From the NCBI GenBank assembly GCA_029573715.1, contig JAKQDR010000250.1, positions 57,344 through 121,343 of the forward strand: a stretch of 64,000 nucleotides of DNA, written 5' to 3'. Shown here one piece after another: positions 50,319-59,076 of the stretch. Each line of letters opens with the position of its first letter. The stretch's first letter is position 1. Below the pieces are notes generated by a model. The model searched no databases. It saw only the letters and a list, made by a program, of their open reading frames with translations, and was not told where the DNA came from. A program made the translations under genes and the position numbers. This stretch comes from a bacterium. GTDB taxonomy: Bacteria; Patescibacteriota; Microgenomatia; UBA1406; GWC2-37-13.

Positions 50319-51599
50319 CTATCGGATATTTATGTAGGCTTTAATGTAGGGTGAATTATTAGATTGGCTCTCGAGAGCCATACCCACCACGGTATCATAC
50401 ATACTATCAACCCTTTTAACTTTACCGGGCGTTGTGCTCGTTGCTAGTACGTCGCCTGTTTGTATGATTTGCACATCATTTTGCACTGCTTGCACATACA
50501 CCACACCTTCTTGAATGATGCGATCTGCCTCTTTTATGCCCAGAACTTGAGCTGATAACAAGGCCCTGACTAGTTGATTTTCATATAAGGCGACCACCTC
50601 GCCATCAGAATACTCCTCAAAAGTATTTAGAATAGAGAGTGGAATTGATCTGATGTATGTGTTAGGGAATAAGCTTGTCTCAAGGCCAAGAACACCGGAA
50701 ATATTGTCTGATTCTGGCAATAACTGAGTTGGAGTGACAACTAAATCATTTGCAGTATTTGTATTGTTTTGATGATGTGAGTCGGCAAAGAGGGGTGCGT
50801 TAGATGCAATCTCAACCCTCATCGCATTAATCTTTTGTTCACCCAGATACACGTCGTACCAAAATGGCATATTTTTAGAGTAAATCTCGTATATGGCCGT
50901 GGGAAACGGGTTACACTTAGGCCCAAATTGAAATACTAACGTAGTTTTGCCATCAGCTTCTAATGGTAATTCAGCAGGACACAGTGACTGACCTATAACA
51001 GTATCATTATCATTAGAGGAGTAAAATATGAACATAAACTCTAAATTATCTCTATGCAACGCCTTTAAGGTACCACCAATTATGTGCTCAGTCTGGATAA
51101 CATAATTATAATTTAATACTTGATTTGGTGATGAAGATTGCAAATGATTTTCTGATCGAGTGAACAAATACCCTAAATACATGACTAAAAGAAACGATAT
51201 GATGAGAGTTGAGACAACGAAAATACTTGTAATAGGAGATTGTAATGAAGCTGTGATTGATTGATTGGGTCGACTCCAACCTGTAGAAACCACGTGATTT
51301 GACTGCAAGTGACTATCATTACTATTATCCAAATCGGGATATGTTTGAGCTAACCAGGATGTCAACTTTTGTGCAGTAGATACTTTTCGCCTTGTTGTAT
51401 GTATGTTTGTTTTGCTCAAGATCAGATATTGCTCATAACGAGATGGTAGAGAGTTGGGGTGACAATCAAACTCATTAGCATGAAGCCAAACAAAAATACT
51501 TTTTACATCAGAGATAATATTTCGAATACTAATGGGAGAATAGCCCGAATTTCGAATGTACGTTATGAATAGGTCTTTATGGTAGTCCTTAATATACAT
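50319..51599 (-). CDS. Recombinase core-binding-like domain fused to a transmembrane surface protein
   Basis: Residues 1-95 of this 426-residue protein resemble the SAM-like core-binding domain of tyrosine recombinases: LFITYIRNSGYSPISIRNIISDVKSIFVWL in parts, then TTRRKVSTAQKLTSWL. No catalytic domain (R..HxxR..Y) follows. Instead there is one transmembrane helix (about 127-147) and an outer region. It ends with a segment (GDVLATSTTPGKVKRV...VVGMALE) like the C-terminal parts of some surface or tail-fibre proteins. The recombinase module would then be cytoplasmic and might bind DNA at the membrane. TATGCT lies 9 nt before the ATG. Confidence 0.6.
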   Translation of the reverse strand: MYIKDYHKDLFITYIRNSGYSPISIRNIISDVKSIFVWLHANEFDCHPNSLPSRYEQYLILSKTNIHTTRRKVSTAQKLTSWLAQTYPDLDNSNDSHLQSNHVVSTGWSRPNQSITASLQSPITSIFVVSTLIISFLLVMYLGYLFTRSENHLQSSSPNQVLNYNYVIQTEHIIGGTLKALHRDNLEFMFIFYSSNDNDTVIGQSLCPAELPLEADGKTTLVFQFGPKCNPFPTAIYEIYSKNMPFWYDVYLGEQKINAMRVEIASNAPLFADSHHQNNTNTANDLVVTPTQLLPESDNISGVLGLETSLFPNTYIRSIPLSILNTFEEYSDGEVVALYENQLVRALLSAQVLGIKEADRIIQEGVVYVQAVQNDVQIIQTGDVLATSTTPGKVKRVDSMYDTVVGMALESQSNNSPYIKAYINIR

Positions 51600-51608
51600 A
51601 TTAGCAAA

Positions 51609-51614
51609 AGCATA
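51609..51614 (-). promoter_or_regulatory. -10-like element (TATGCT) of the fusion protein gene
   Basis: TATGCT on the minus strand ends 9 nt before the ATG at 51599. Confidence 0.35.
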
Positions 51615-51753
51615 AACACAATAACATAATAATTAAATCACGTAAGCAGGCTAAACGCAAGGATATACGAATGACAGAAGATATAATAATAGTATAAAAT
51701 TTAAGTTAACTAATACTAATTCAAATTACCGCACGCATATTGCGCTTTATATA

Positions 51754-51787
51754 AATAAATATTTAAATATTTATTATTGATAATAAA
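51754..51787. repeat. Adjacent perfect AT palindromes
   Basis: A 22-bp perfect palindrome (51754-51775) overlaps an 18-bp hairpin-type inverted repeat (51770-51787). Made only of A and T apart from one G, it could melt easily or bind a nucleoid protein. It may also be chance in AT-rich DNA. Confidence 0.5.
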
Positions 51788-52194
51788 GATGTTAATCACA
51801 GTAATCTGAAAAATTTCTGTGAATACTTCATGTCGAAAATACTATATACACGTTATTCGATCTAGTTTAAATGATTTCGATTTTTATGGAGTTTTTGTAG
51901 TTGGATCAGCCTATTTTTTTTAGCGAGATAGTAGATTTGATTGTGTGTCATTAGTGTAATAATTCATCATATCTACCCCATATTTATCATTTTAATTTAT
52001 GCATTTTCTGTCATTTTATTGAATTAGCACTTGTAGTTGCTTTATGATAAGAAGACTTTATTCTATCGTTATCCTTACACAACAGAATGAACGTTTCATT
52101 ATTCTTTGGGGATTTTAATACTACAGATCAGATTACACATTTATTTAACTGTTTTTCATTGCAGAGATTTATTCATCGTAGAAATTACTATATC

Positions 52195-53010
52195 TTAATA
52201 TTGTATATATGTGAACTCAAGTTGAGCCATGTTCTTAATAATATACACCATTATATCTAGCAAGGGACTCATTATAGCTGAAATATACTGGCTTACTTCG
52301 GGTATTGTTTGCTGCATTATCGTTATGAGAATAGTTAAGATCATTACTGGACTAACAAACGGGGAGAGCGCCAGATTAGCGAAAATACTTAGGAGAGAAA
52401 TGTTACCAAAGTAATAGAATATTAGGGGGACGGTGAATGTTTGAGCCGATAATCCCATATACATTTGATCTTTTATTGCATATATTATTTTTTGTACTAT
52501 ATTCTTATTTTTGTCATTTTGTATTATTTCATTTTGAAATAGGGTGATGCCGAATACGGCTAAGAAAGAAAGTTGAAATGATATTTCGTTCAATATAGTT
52601 GTATCAAATCCAATCATTAGGCCGCTTGTAAAAAGTAAAAGATACATTCTATGCACTCTTTTTCCAATAAGTAATCCAATCTGGGATGCGAAACTCATGA
52701 TAGCGGCTCTTATGATGGATGATTGAATAGGAATAATTGAAAGGAGGATTATAACGAAAAATATTGCGATAATTACTGTCCATTTTTGTTTCACGAAATT
52801 AAGCAGCGATTGTATGAATGCAATGAACATAGATATGTTTGCTCCAGATAGAACCATCATATGTGTCACTCCAATAATTTTTGTTTGTTGATAGAATTCG
52901 GGCGTAAACAAGTCTTTAATCCCAAATGTTATTCCAATAGCAAGTGCGGCCTGGTCTTGATTCAGGTATGTAGTGAGAACGTCTCTTAAATACGGAGATA
53001 TGTCGTACAA
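52195..53010 (-). CDS. comEC: Reduced ComEC/Rec2 DNA uptake channel (competence domain only)
   Basis: The 271-residue membrane protein has only the Competence domain of ComEC. It starts with TPEFYQQTKIIGVTHMMVLSGANISMF, matching the HLLAISGLH region, and continues through several helices. The N-terminal OB-fold and the C-terminal metallo-beta-lactamase domain are missing. The start is a TTG one base after the comEA stop; the next in-frame ATG lies inside the conserved domain. It would carry single-stranded DNA across the membrane. Confidence 0.82.
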   Translation of the reverse strand: MYDISPYLRDVLTTYLNQDQAALAIGITFGIKDLFTPEFYQQTKIIGVTHMMVLSGANISMFIAFIQSLLNFVKQKWTVIIAIFFVIILLSIIPIQSSIIRAAIMSFASQIGLLIGKRVHRMYLLLFTSGLMIGFDTTILNEISFQLSFLAVFGITLFQNEIIQNDKNKNIVQKIIYAIKDQMYMGLSAQTFTVPLIFYYFGNISLLSIFANLALSPFVSPVMILTILITIMQQTIPEVSQYISAIMSPLLDIMVYIIKNMAQLEFTYIQY

Positions 53011-53011
53011 A

Positions 53012-53737
53012 TTAGAGGGTAAGAAACTCTATTATATTTTCATACAATGACTGCTTAATAATTTCTCGTTTAGTGAGGTCTTCCAGACTTTCATAGGGCC
53101 TTCCCGCTATTATTCTTTGTGCGGTGACAGGGCCAACGCCAGGAAGCAGCTCAAGATCTTTCTGACTGGCATTATTTAATGATATGCCTTGTAAGCTGTT
53201 AGAATCATCTTGATGCTGAATACTTATTGAGTTAACTGCATCAAGAGACACGAGCCTTCTTTTTTCGATGAAATACCCATCGCGGACCTCGTAGATGCTT
53301 GGAATGTGTATCTTTTGCTGATCGGTAAGGACGATAGACAAATTGTAATTACGCTGAATGTAGCCATGATCTGCATGAGCGCTGAGCCCACCAGCCATCT
53401 CAAGCAGTTCAAATAGTCTCGTGCCCTCTGTAATCGCGTATGTTTGTGGCCGTATTACAGAGCCGCTGAGATCTACAAAGATGTTAGGTGTTGATGTATC
53501 TGATTGTGATGGGGGTGATTCACGCACGAAAACTGTGTCATCTTGTGTATTTGCCTGGCTTGTGGCTAGAATTGAGGTGATGGTTAGATATCCAAAGTAT
53601 GTGCTGATCGAAAGGCACAATAAAAAAAGTATGATGGGTATGCGTGCGTGTGTTAGAAAAACACGCATCCGATTGTTTTGTTGCTTTTGATACAGAGCCT
53701 CAAATTGAGCAAGTAAACCTGAACTTGAGTCGGTCAT
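53012..53737 (-). CDS. comEA: ComEA-like DNA-binding protein with SLBB and HhH domains
   Basis: The 241-residue protein has one transmembrane helix (about 35-55, IPIILFLLCLSISTYFGYL), an SLBB-like domain (VDLSGSVIRPQTYAITEGTRLFELLEMAGGL in parts), and a C-terminal helix-hairpin-helix pair (LNNASQKDLELLPGVGPVTAQRII). ComEA captures double-stranded DNA outside the membrane for ComEC. The frame extends to 53827; the ATG at 53737 overlaps the upstream stop and fits coupling. Confidence 0.88.
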   Translation of the reverse strand: MTDSSSGLLAQFEALYQKQQNNRMRVFLTHARIPIILFLLCLSISTYFGYLTITSILATSQANTQDDTVFVRESPPSQSDTSTPNIFVDLSGSVIRPQTYAITEGTRLFELLEMAGGLSAHADHGYIQRNYNLSIVLTDQQKIHIPSIYEVRDGYFIEKRRLVSLDAVNSISIQHQDDSNSLQGISLNNASQKDLELLPGVGPVTAQRIIAGRPYESLEDLTKREIIKQSLYENIIEFLTL

Positions 53738-54711
53738 CTCCGAGAAAAAGCCGTAAATAATACGCCACCTATCATACCAAAACAGATGAGCATCAATACA
53801 CCGATAAATGATGTTGACACTATCCAAAAAGTTGTTTGTGCGTATAACTGTTCAAAACGATCACCAACGAAAAGATTTATTGTTGCTTGATAGCGTCCGG
53901 TTTTGAGGGTATTTTTTGGTAATGTAATGACATTTGTAGAGTCGTTTTTGAGTGTTGTGAGGTTGATTTGTCTCTGTCCAAACACATAAGCTGGTTGTAT
54001 GACCAGATTTTGAGAATATCCATTTGGGCCTTCTATTGCCACATTTCCTTCTATTACCATGAGATGATTACCACGATTTTGAACTATGGCGACAATGGAT
54101 TGATCCTGAGTGCTTATCGCAAATGGCCCACCCGTATTTTGGAATAGTGCTATTTTTGGGTCGACATTAAGGAAATCCTCCTTGGTATGACTCAGGACGA
54201 CAAATTTGTGAATCTGAGGTACCAAGTAAACTGATGGTTCATCACTTTGTGGTTTATATATAGGTTCAACTCTTATTTCGACATCGATGAGATAATCTCT
54301 ATCTTCAGGGAACATCTGAAGTGCGGCAATCTCTAAAGAGATGTTTTTTGTTTCACTGGAAAGCATGAGCATCGGCTTTTTTGAGGATATTGCATTAAGA
54401 TTTGTACCCTCAAACAGGTTCACTGCCACAAGCTCTTTCTCATATCTGGGCTCCAAGAAAACATACACAGGATCCCCGGCATTTTGTAGGATGAATGTGT
54501 TTTGCAAACCGGTGAACGTACTGTTTATGATGTATCTATCAAGCGGTTTGCTTACGATAATGCGGTAAGGGTGAGATTCTGCGAAATTAAGTGGTGACGT
54601 ATGAAGCCACAAGAAAAAAGATACAAAAATGCAAAGGGTTCTATGTAGGCTCAAAAATTGACTGCGTGACATCATTGAATAGTAACTCATATAACGCATT
54701 ATGTGCATCAT
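53734..54711 (-). CDS. Hypothetical secreted and membrane-anchored protein within the competence operon
   Basis: This 325-residue protein has an N-terminal signal (LCIFVSFFLWLHTSPLNFAES), beta-rich Ig-like domains resembling the DUF916/pilus-chaperone style, and a C-terminal transmembrane helix (FIGVLMLICFGMIGGVLFTAF) with a basic end (SRR). Overlaps of 4 nt with dprA and comEA place it firmly in the competence operon, so a role in DNA capture or pilus function is plausible. No family is assigned with certainty. Confidence 0.75.
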   Translation of the reverse strand: MMHIMRYMSYYSMMSRSQFLSLHRTLCIFVSFFLWLHTSPLNFAESHPYRIIVSKPLDRYIINSTFTGLQNTFILQNAGDPVYVFLEPRYEKELVAVNLFEGTNLNAISSKKPMLMLSSETKNISLEIAALQMFPEDRDYLIDVEIRVEPIYKPQSDEPSVYLVPQIHKFVVLSHTKEDFLNVDPKIALFQNTGGPFAISTQDQSIVAIVQNRGNHLMVIEGNVAIEGPNGYSQNLVIQPAYVFGQRQINLTTLKNDSTNVITLPKNTLKTGRYQATINLFVGDRFEQLYAQTTFWIVSTSFIGVLMLICFGMIGGVLFTAFSRR

Positions 54712-55799
54712 CTTGACGCATATTTACCCTCAATATCTTTCTCTATCAATCCTTCAATTTCCAACAAAGACAGTAAAGTCATAATTTCTGCGATATTCAT
54801 GCGTATGTCTATTGCTATCTCATCTGCAAACCGAGGGCTTACACCTAAAATTTTCATGATTTGGGTTTGCTCATGGGTAAGAGATGCCATGCCATGCCCT
54901 TTTTTCTTTTCCGCTATACCGTACTCAGATAATACATCTATTCCTGAAGTCACCAGTTTTGCTCCTTGCTTGAGCAGAAGCAGTGGTGCCTGTGCTGTGT
55001 CTGATGTGATATGCCCGGGCACCGCGAACACATCTCTTCCCTGATACGCAGCATTTTTTGCGGTGATGAGACTTCCTGATTTTTCAGTGCCTTCTATAAC
55101 AACGACCCCCTTACATATTCCCGATACTATCCGGTTCCTCATGACAAATGATCCCTTTGATGGTTGAGTGCCGGGAGGAAGCTCGGATAGAATGGTGTTT
55201 CCTGATGCTATGATTTTTTCATATAAATAGCGGTTGAAAGGAGGGTATACCACATCAACGCCACACCCAAGCACTGCTATTGTTTTGCCTCCAGTCTCAA
55301 TAGCTGCCTCATGTGCCAACGCATCGATGCCCAACGCAAGACCGCTCACAATAACAACATTCTCTTGACTGAGTTCAGTCACAATTTTGCTCGTGACAAC
55401 TTTTCCATATGCGCTATGCCGTCTGCTGCCCACCACCGCAATATAGAGCGCATCAAGCGTTGTCTGAGGTAATCTGTCTTTTTGAAGAGCAAACAGACAG
55501 ATGGGAGGATCAACAATCTCCTTAAGCAATGGGGGATACAGGGAAGAATAAGGAGTAATTGTGGTGATGCAAGTTGCATGATACTTATTAAGTATTTCTG
55601 ATGGACTAAACGTTCCTCTCCACTGTAAGAAACGATTGGTCAGTGTACCGCCGAGAATGGGCATAAGAGCTTGTGCAGGTGCGTTAAATGCCTTTTTAGG
55701 ATCACCGAAACGCTTTACTAGTCGTGCAAACCCCACGGGCCCTACGCCGGGAGCCAATGCAAAACCGAGACATTCGTGAGTGTAGAGCATATCTGACAT
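54708..55799 (-). CDS. dprA: DNA processing protein DprA
   Basis: The 363-residue protein has an N-terminal HhH/SAM-like region (LAPGVGPVGFARLVKRFG), the Rossmann-type DprA core (VGSRRHSAYGKVV, SGLALGIDALAHEAA, TIAVLGCGVDVVYP, RNRIVSGIC, GSLITAKNAAYQGRDVFAVPG) and a C-terminal winged helix. It loads RecA on incoming single-stranded DNA. It leads the operon dprA, a membrane protein gene, comEA and comEC. A TTG at 55805 is an alternative start, 10 nt after TATAAT. Confidence 0.94.
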   Translation of the reverse strand: MSDMLYTHECLGFALAPGVGPVGFARLVKRFGDPKKAFNAPAQALMPILGGTLTNRFLQWRGTFSPSEILNKYHATCITTITPYSSLYPPLLKEIVDPPICLFALQKDRLPQTTLDALYIAVVGSRRHSAYGKVVTSKIVTELSQENVVIVSGLALGIDALAHEAAIETGGKTIAVLGCGVDVVYPPFNRYLYEKIIASGNTILSELPPGTQPSKGSFVMRNRIVSGICKGVVVIEGTEKSGSLITAKNAAYQGRDVFAVPGHITSDTAQAPLLLLKQGAKLVTSGIDVLSEYGIAEKKKGHGMASLTHEQTQIMKILGVSPRFADEIAIDIRMNIAEIMTLLSLLEIEGLIEKDIEGKYASR

Positions 55800-55815
55800 A
55801 GACAAAACCTACGAA

Positions 55816-55840
55816 ATTATACCTTTTTTGTTGCTACAAT
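55816..55840. promoter_or_regulatory. Divergent -10 elements of the dprA operon and tRNA-Arg
   Basis: Minus strand TATAAT (55816-55821) lies 10 nt before the TTG at 55805 and 16 nt before the dprA ATG. Plus strand TACAAT (55835-55840) lies 14 nt before the tRNA 5' end at 55855. Confidence 0.5.
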
Positions 55841-55854
55841 AAGCGCATGGATAT

Positions 55855-55929
55855 GCCGCTGTAGTTTAATGGATAGAACAAGCCCGTCCTAAGGGTTAGA
55901 TGGGAGTTCGATTCTCCCTGGCGGCACCA
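55855..55929 (+). tRNA. tRNA-Arg (anticodon CCT)
   Basis: Acceptor arms GCCGCTG/TGGCGGC pair with two G-T wobbles. The anticodon loop GTCCTAA gives CCT for AGG codons. The T arm is GGGAG-TTCGATT-CTCCC. The 3' CCA is encoded (55927-55929). Confidence 0.93.
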
Positions 55930-55946
55930 AAAGATTATTAATACAT

Positions 55947-56678
55947 ATGGCTCAACCGTCATCCGCGTCACGGAAAAGATATTGGAAATCATTCATTCTG
56001 CGCTTTTGGGGTAACTATCTTATCCTTGTATCATTATTTTTCATTATTAAAACATTTTACGACCCACTCCTTTCAGAGATTCAGTATTTTGTTGATACTA
56101 AACTTATTCAGAAAACATATGTTGTTGATGTATACGACGACCAGTGGGAGCCCATCCCAGTTATAGATCGACCTAGTCAACAGCCAAAAAGTCAATTTGC
56201 GAGACTGTTCAACCTTAAAAACGTAGAAACGATACAACCCGCTGACCCTAATTTTTCTGTCGTAATACCTAAGATAGCTGCAAACGCACGCATCATATCC
56301 AATGTCAATCCTGCTGATGAGGCTGAATACTTAAATAAGCTTCAATATGGTGTTGCTCATGCATCCGGAACGTACTTTCCTGGCCAATCGGGACATATTT
56401 TCTTATTTGCACATTCTACTGATTATGTATGGAATATTGGTACGTATAACGCCATCTTCTATTTACTTTATAAACTCCAGGAAGGGGATGAAATCAATGT
56501 GTTTTATGAGGGCAAACGTCATGTGTATTTGGTAACGGGCAAAAAAGTAGTTGAATCTGATGAAATTGAGTATCTCACGCGGAAAACGCCAACTGAATTT
56601 CTGACGCTCCAGACGTGCTGGCCACCGGGAACAACCCTTAAAAGACTCCTGGTATTTGCAGAACCAAAAGTGATGTGA
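55947..56678 (+). CDS. Second sortase family protein
   Basis: The 243-residue protein has an N-terminal transmembrane helix (YLILVSLFFIIKTFY), a spacer of about 65 residues and a sortase barrel. The catalytic His is in LFAHSTD, the Cys in TLQTCWPPG and the Arg in LKRLLVF. It differs clearly from the sortase at 32.6 kb, so the cell has at least two, perhaps one for wall anchoring and one for pilus or specialised substrates. It starts 17 nt after the tRNA-Arg CCA and might share its transcript. Confidence 0.9.
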   Translation: MAQPSSASRKRYWKSFILRFWGNYLILVSLFFIIKTFYDPLLSEIQYFVDTKLIQKTYVVDVYDDQWEPIPVIDRPSQQPKSQFARLFNLKNVETIQPADPNFSVVIPKIAANARIISNVNPADEAEYLNKLQYGVAHASGTYFPGQSGHIFLFAHSTDYVWNIGTYNAIFYLLYKLQEGDEINVFYEGKRHVYLVTGKKVVESDEIEYLTRKTPTEFLTLQTCWPPGTTLKRLLVFAEPKVM

Positions 56679-56691
56679 CAAGAAGCGCTAT

Positions 56692-58020
56692 TTATCGTAT
56701 ACCGAGCGCATACAAATCAAACGTAGAATCGAGCGGGGCGCTAAAGTTTGTTAGGATGATTATCCTACCATCAGGCGCCATAGTGATGAAATCTTTCTTA
56801 CGTGGTCCTGTATAGATCTTTTGCGTATTAAGCCCATCATAGTCCATGACGATAATTGCGCCATCAGCTGAGTGAATGATGTTTTTTGAGTTGGGATGGA
56901 AAAAAGGATATGAAAAATCATCTGATCGAACTTCACCCTTCATTATTTTATAGTTTCTGTCTTCCTTAGTATCATATACATAGATGTTTTGAGGCTCTAG
57001 GCTGCGCATCTCAGGAGTTTGATTGGATCCGAGAAGGGGAGTTTTAAGCACCGGTTCGAGGATGGCGCTTGTTGTTGATTCGTACAGTATTCTTGTTTTG
57101 TCCAAAGACATGTCGACGATTAATGTATTATCTTGCAAGAATAGCTTTAATCGTGCGTCGTAACCACTTAAAAGGGCGGAGACACTTTTTGCTTTTTGTT
57201 GCGCCCATATTTCAAAGAGATTGCTTACAGAGGATGTGATATCCAGCGGAGATGCATTTTGTGTTTCGAGATTAACTAGATACGCTGTTTGGAAAGTCTC
57301 AGGAACTATATATGTGCTTCCAAATCGTCCAGTTCTTTCTGATTCAAGACGCAATGCATTGTTTGCATCTGCTCCTGTAACGAGCACTATCTGTTCGAAA
57401 TCAGGTGAGAAATATACGAGGATAGACTCAGGATCTATATCTGACGCCAATTGGTTGTAAGATGCTATTTGATTGAGAGTTGGAAACAAGGTTATCGCCT
57501 GGGTACGTGTATCGAATACAAATATGCCGTTTTCATCCGTAGTTTCACGTGTTTCTGTTGGATTGGGAAGAGATTGATCTGGTTGAGTGGACGTATCATC
57601 GCTTGTGGTGTTTTGTGAAGAGAAAATTAAAACTTTTTTTGCACCAATTCCAAATGGAATAGCACGAACAATCCCAATGTTAGTAAGAGGAGCGAGAGAC
57701 GCGTTTATGGGGTAGAGCACTGCATCAAGCGATTGTACTATTTCACCCTCAATTTGAACGGTTTTTGACCACGGAAAGTATCCCTCCTTTTGTACCTTGA
57801 TAACATAATCACCCGGATCCAAATAGAGGCTCGTGTCTGTAACGTCTGTTAAGACGCCGTTTACAAAAATACTTGCTCCTTTTGGAGAAGATGTCATTGC
57901 CACAAGGCCTTGAGAATTGATTTGAGCGTCTTGAATATTTATGCGATATCCTCGAGCGAAAAATACAATAGATATCAAAGTGGCAGAAAACAGCACAAGA
58001 GCGAATATTTTGGACAGCAT
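56692..58020 (-). CDS. PEGA domain protein with a beta-propeller-like C-terminal region
   Basis: The 442-residue protein has an N-terminal hydrophobic signal or anchor. A PEGA domain follows (about 40-105: VAMTSSPKGASIFVNG, LDPGDYVIKVQKEGY). The long region after it has spaced motifs such as SPDFEQIVLVTG and APDGRIIILT, which suggest WD/TolB-like blades. It is probably surface-exposed and binds wall or protein ligands. TATAAT lies 8 nt before the ATG. Confidence 0.82.
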   Translation of the reverse strand: MLSKIFALVLFSATLISIVFFARGYRINIQDAQINSQGLVAMTSSPKGASIFVNGVLTDVTDTSLYLDPGDYVIKVQKEGYFPWSKTVQIEGEIVQSLDAVLYPINASLAPLTNIGIVRAIPFGIGAKKVLIFSSQNTTSDDTSTQPDQSLPNPTETRETTDENGIFVFDTRTQAITLFPTLNQIASYNQLASDIDPESILVYFSPDFEQIVLVTGADANNALRLESERTGRFGSTYIVPETFQTAYLVNLETQNASPLDITSSVSNLFEIWAQQKAKSVSALLSGYDARLKLFLQDNTLIVDMSLDKTRILYESTTSAILEPVLKTPLLGSNQTPEMRSLEPQNIYVYDTKEDRNYKIMKGEVRSDDFSYPFFHPNSKNIIHSADGAIIVMDYDGLNTQKIYTGPRKKDFITMAPDGRIIILTNFSAPLDSTFDLYALGIR

Positions 58021-58028
58021 TAGGTGTT

Positions 58029-58034
58029 ATTATA
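58029..58034 (-). promoter_or_regulatory. -10 element (TATAAT) of the PEGA protein gene
   Basis: TATAAT on the minus strand is 8 nt before the ATG at 58020. Confidence 0.55.
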
Positions 58035-58159
58035 GCAGTTGTGATAGGATCCAAAGCACATGATACGAGGTGATATAAAACTGCGCATGAGCGCAGAAAA
58101 TAACAATGATTAGTAATAGCACAGAGTATGAAAAAGACCCGCAGTATACAGCAGGGGAG

Positions 58160-58165
58160 TATCAT
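58160..58165 (+). promoter_or_regulatory. -10-like element (TATCAT) of the nucleotidyltransferase gene
   Basis: TATCAT lies exactly 6 nt before the ATG at 58172, the window's usual spacing, and inside the longer reading frame that starts at 58106. Confidence 0.4.
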
Positions 58166-58171
58166 CATCTT

Positions 58172-59002
58172 ATGACCGATTCCATACAGCAACATATCAA
58201 ACAACTTGTAACTCTCTATGCTGATTTCGGATATCCTCTTGACGCAGATCAAATTCACCAGCTGCTATCGGTTCCGATTGAAAAACAGACGCTCCGAAGT
58301 GAACTGGAGAACATGGTGCATTTAGAGGTGCTCGTACACCATACAAACGGTTGGTATGCAACTGCAGGCAATGCACCACTATTTGAATTAAGAAGTAAAA
58401 GAGAAAAAATTGCTCAAACAAAACGATTGATATTAACTCGATTTTGCAACTTCGCTAAACAAATACCATATATTGACTCGATTGTGCTTACGGGGAGTAT
58501 GGCGATTGGAAATGTGCGCGATGAAGATGACATTGACGTGATGATTATCACTGCTTCGCATACGATGTTTATCGCTCGACTGTTCACTTATGTGCTTGTA
58601 CGTATGCTAGGCATGAAAAGAGGTAGGACAATTGCAGTTCAACCCGATACTATCTGTACTAACTTATGGATTGACTCAACTGATTTGATGGTCATTCCTG
58701 AGAAACAGACGCTCTATAGCGCTCGAGAACTTGCAAGTGCGCAAGTCATATTCGATAGAAATGATACTTTTGCTAGATTTATCACATCCAACCAGTGGAT
58801 ATCTGCTTTTCTTCCTAACTGGCGTATGCCGGCGCACGAAAGGGTTTCTTATGATAATCGTGCGCATATGGTGACACGACTGGTGAATAAAATATTGGGG
58901 ATTTTGCAGCTTGCGTATATGCGCCCTCATATTACCCGTGAAAAGGTTTCGTATACCCAACTATGGTTTCACCCGATACTGCGCGACTTTCAGCATAGAT
59001 AA
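58172..59002 (+). CDS. Nucleotidyltransferase-fold protein with an N-terminal helical domain
   Basis: The protein is 276 residues from 58172. An N-terminal winged-helix-like region (about 1-80) precedes a nucleotidyltransferase core with VLTGSMAIGNVRDEDDIDVMIIT: the GS motif and the D-x-D metal pair are present. The C-terminal part is helical. The substrate is unknown; similar proteins include toxin-type and kanamycin-type nucleotidyltransferases. The longer start at 58106 (298 residues) cannot be excluded, but the -10-like hexamer 6 nt before 58172 favours the shorter form. Confidence 0.75.
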   Translation: MTDSIQQHIKQLVTLYADFGYPLDADQIHQLLSVPIEKQTLRSELENMVHLEVLVHHTNGWYATAGNAPLFELRSKREKIAQTKRLILTRFCNFAKQIPYIDSIVLTGSMAIGNVRDEDDIDVMIITASHTMFIARLFTYVLVRMLGMKRGRTIAVQPDTICTNLWIDSTDLMVIPEKQTLYSARELASAQVIFDRNDTFARFITSNQWISAFLPNWRMPAHERVSYDNRAHMVTRLVNKILGILQLAYMRPHITREKVSYTQLWFHPILRDFQHR

Positions 59003-59006
59003 TTGG

Positions 59007-59012
59007 TATAAT
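59007..59012 (+). promoter_or_regulatory. -10 element (TATAAT) upstream of tRNA-Leu
   Basis: TATAAT lies just after the nucleotidyltransferase stop. Transcription would give a leader of about 58 nt ahead of tRNA-Leu at 59077. Confidence 0.45.
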
Positions 59013-59076
59013 CGTTACTGGGAACTTCCGCAGTGAACGAGAAGGCAACCAACTATTGAGAAGATGTGAGAGTAAA

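Larger units (their letters stand above)
51600..52194. other. Very AT-rich non-coding region, 595 bp
   Basis: No gene is supportable on either strand. The region holds a perfect 22-bp palindrome (51754-51775, AATAAATATTT and its complement) directly next to TTTATTAT-TG-ATAATAAA (51770-51787). On the minus strand, the space downstream of comEC shows no remnant of the missing ComEC C-terminal domain. Confidence 0.5.

Noticed and set aside
58081..58096. CTGCGC-ATGA-GCGCAG hairpin between the PEGA gene and the nucleotidyltransferase gene
   Set aside because: It is short and has no T-run or known regulator; it could be chance, so I do not list it as a feature.
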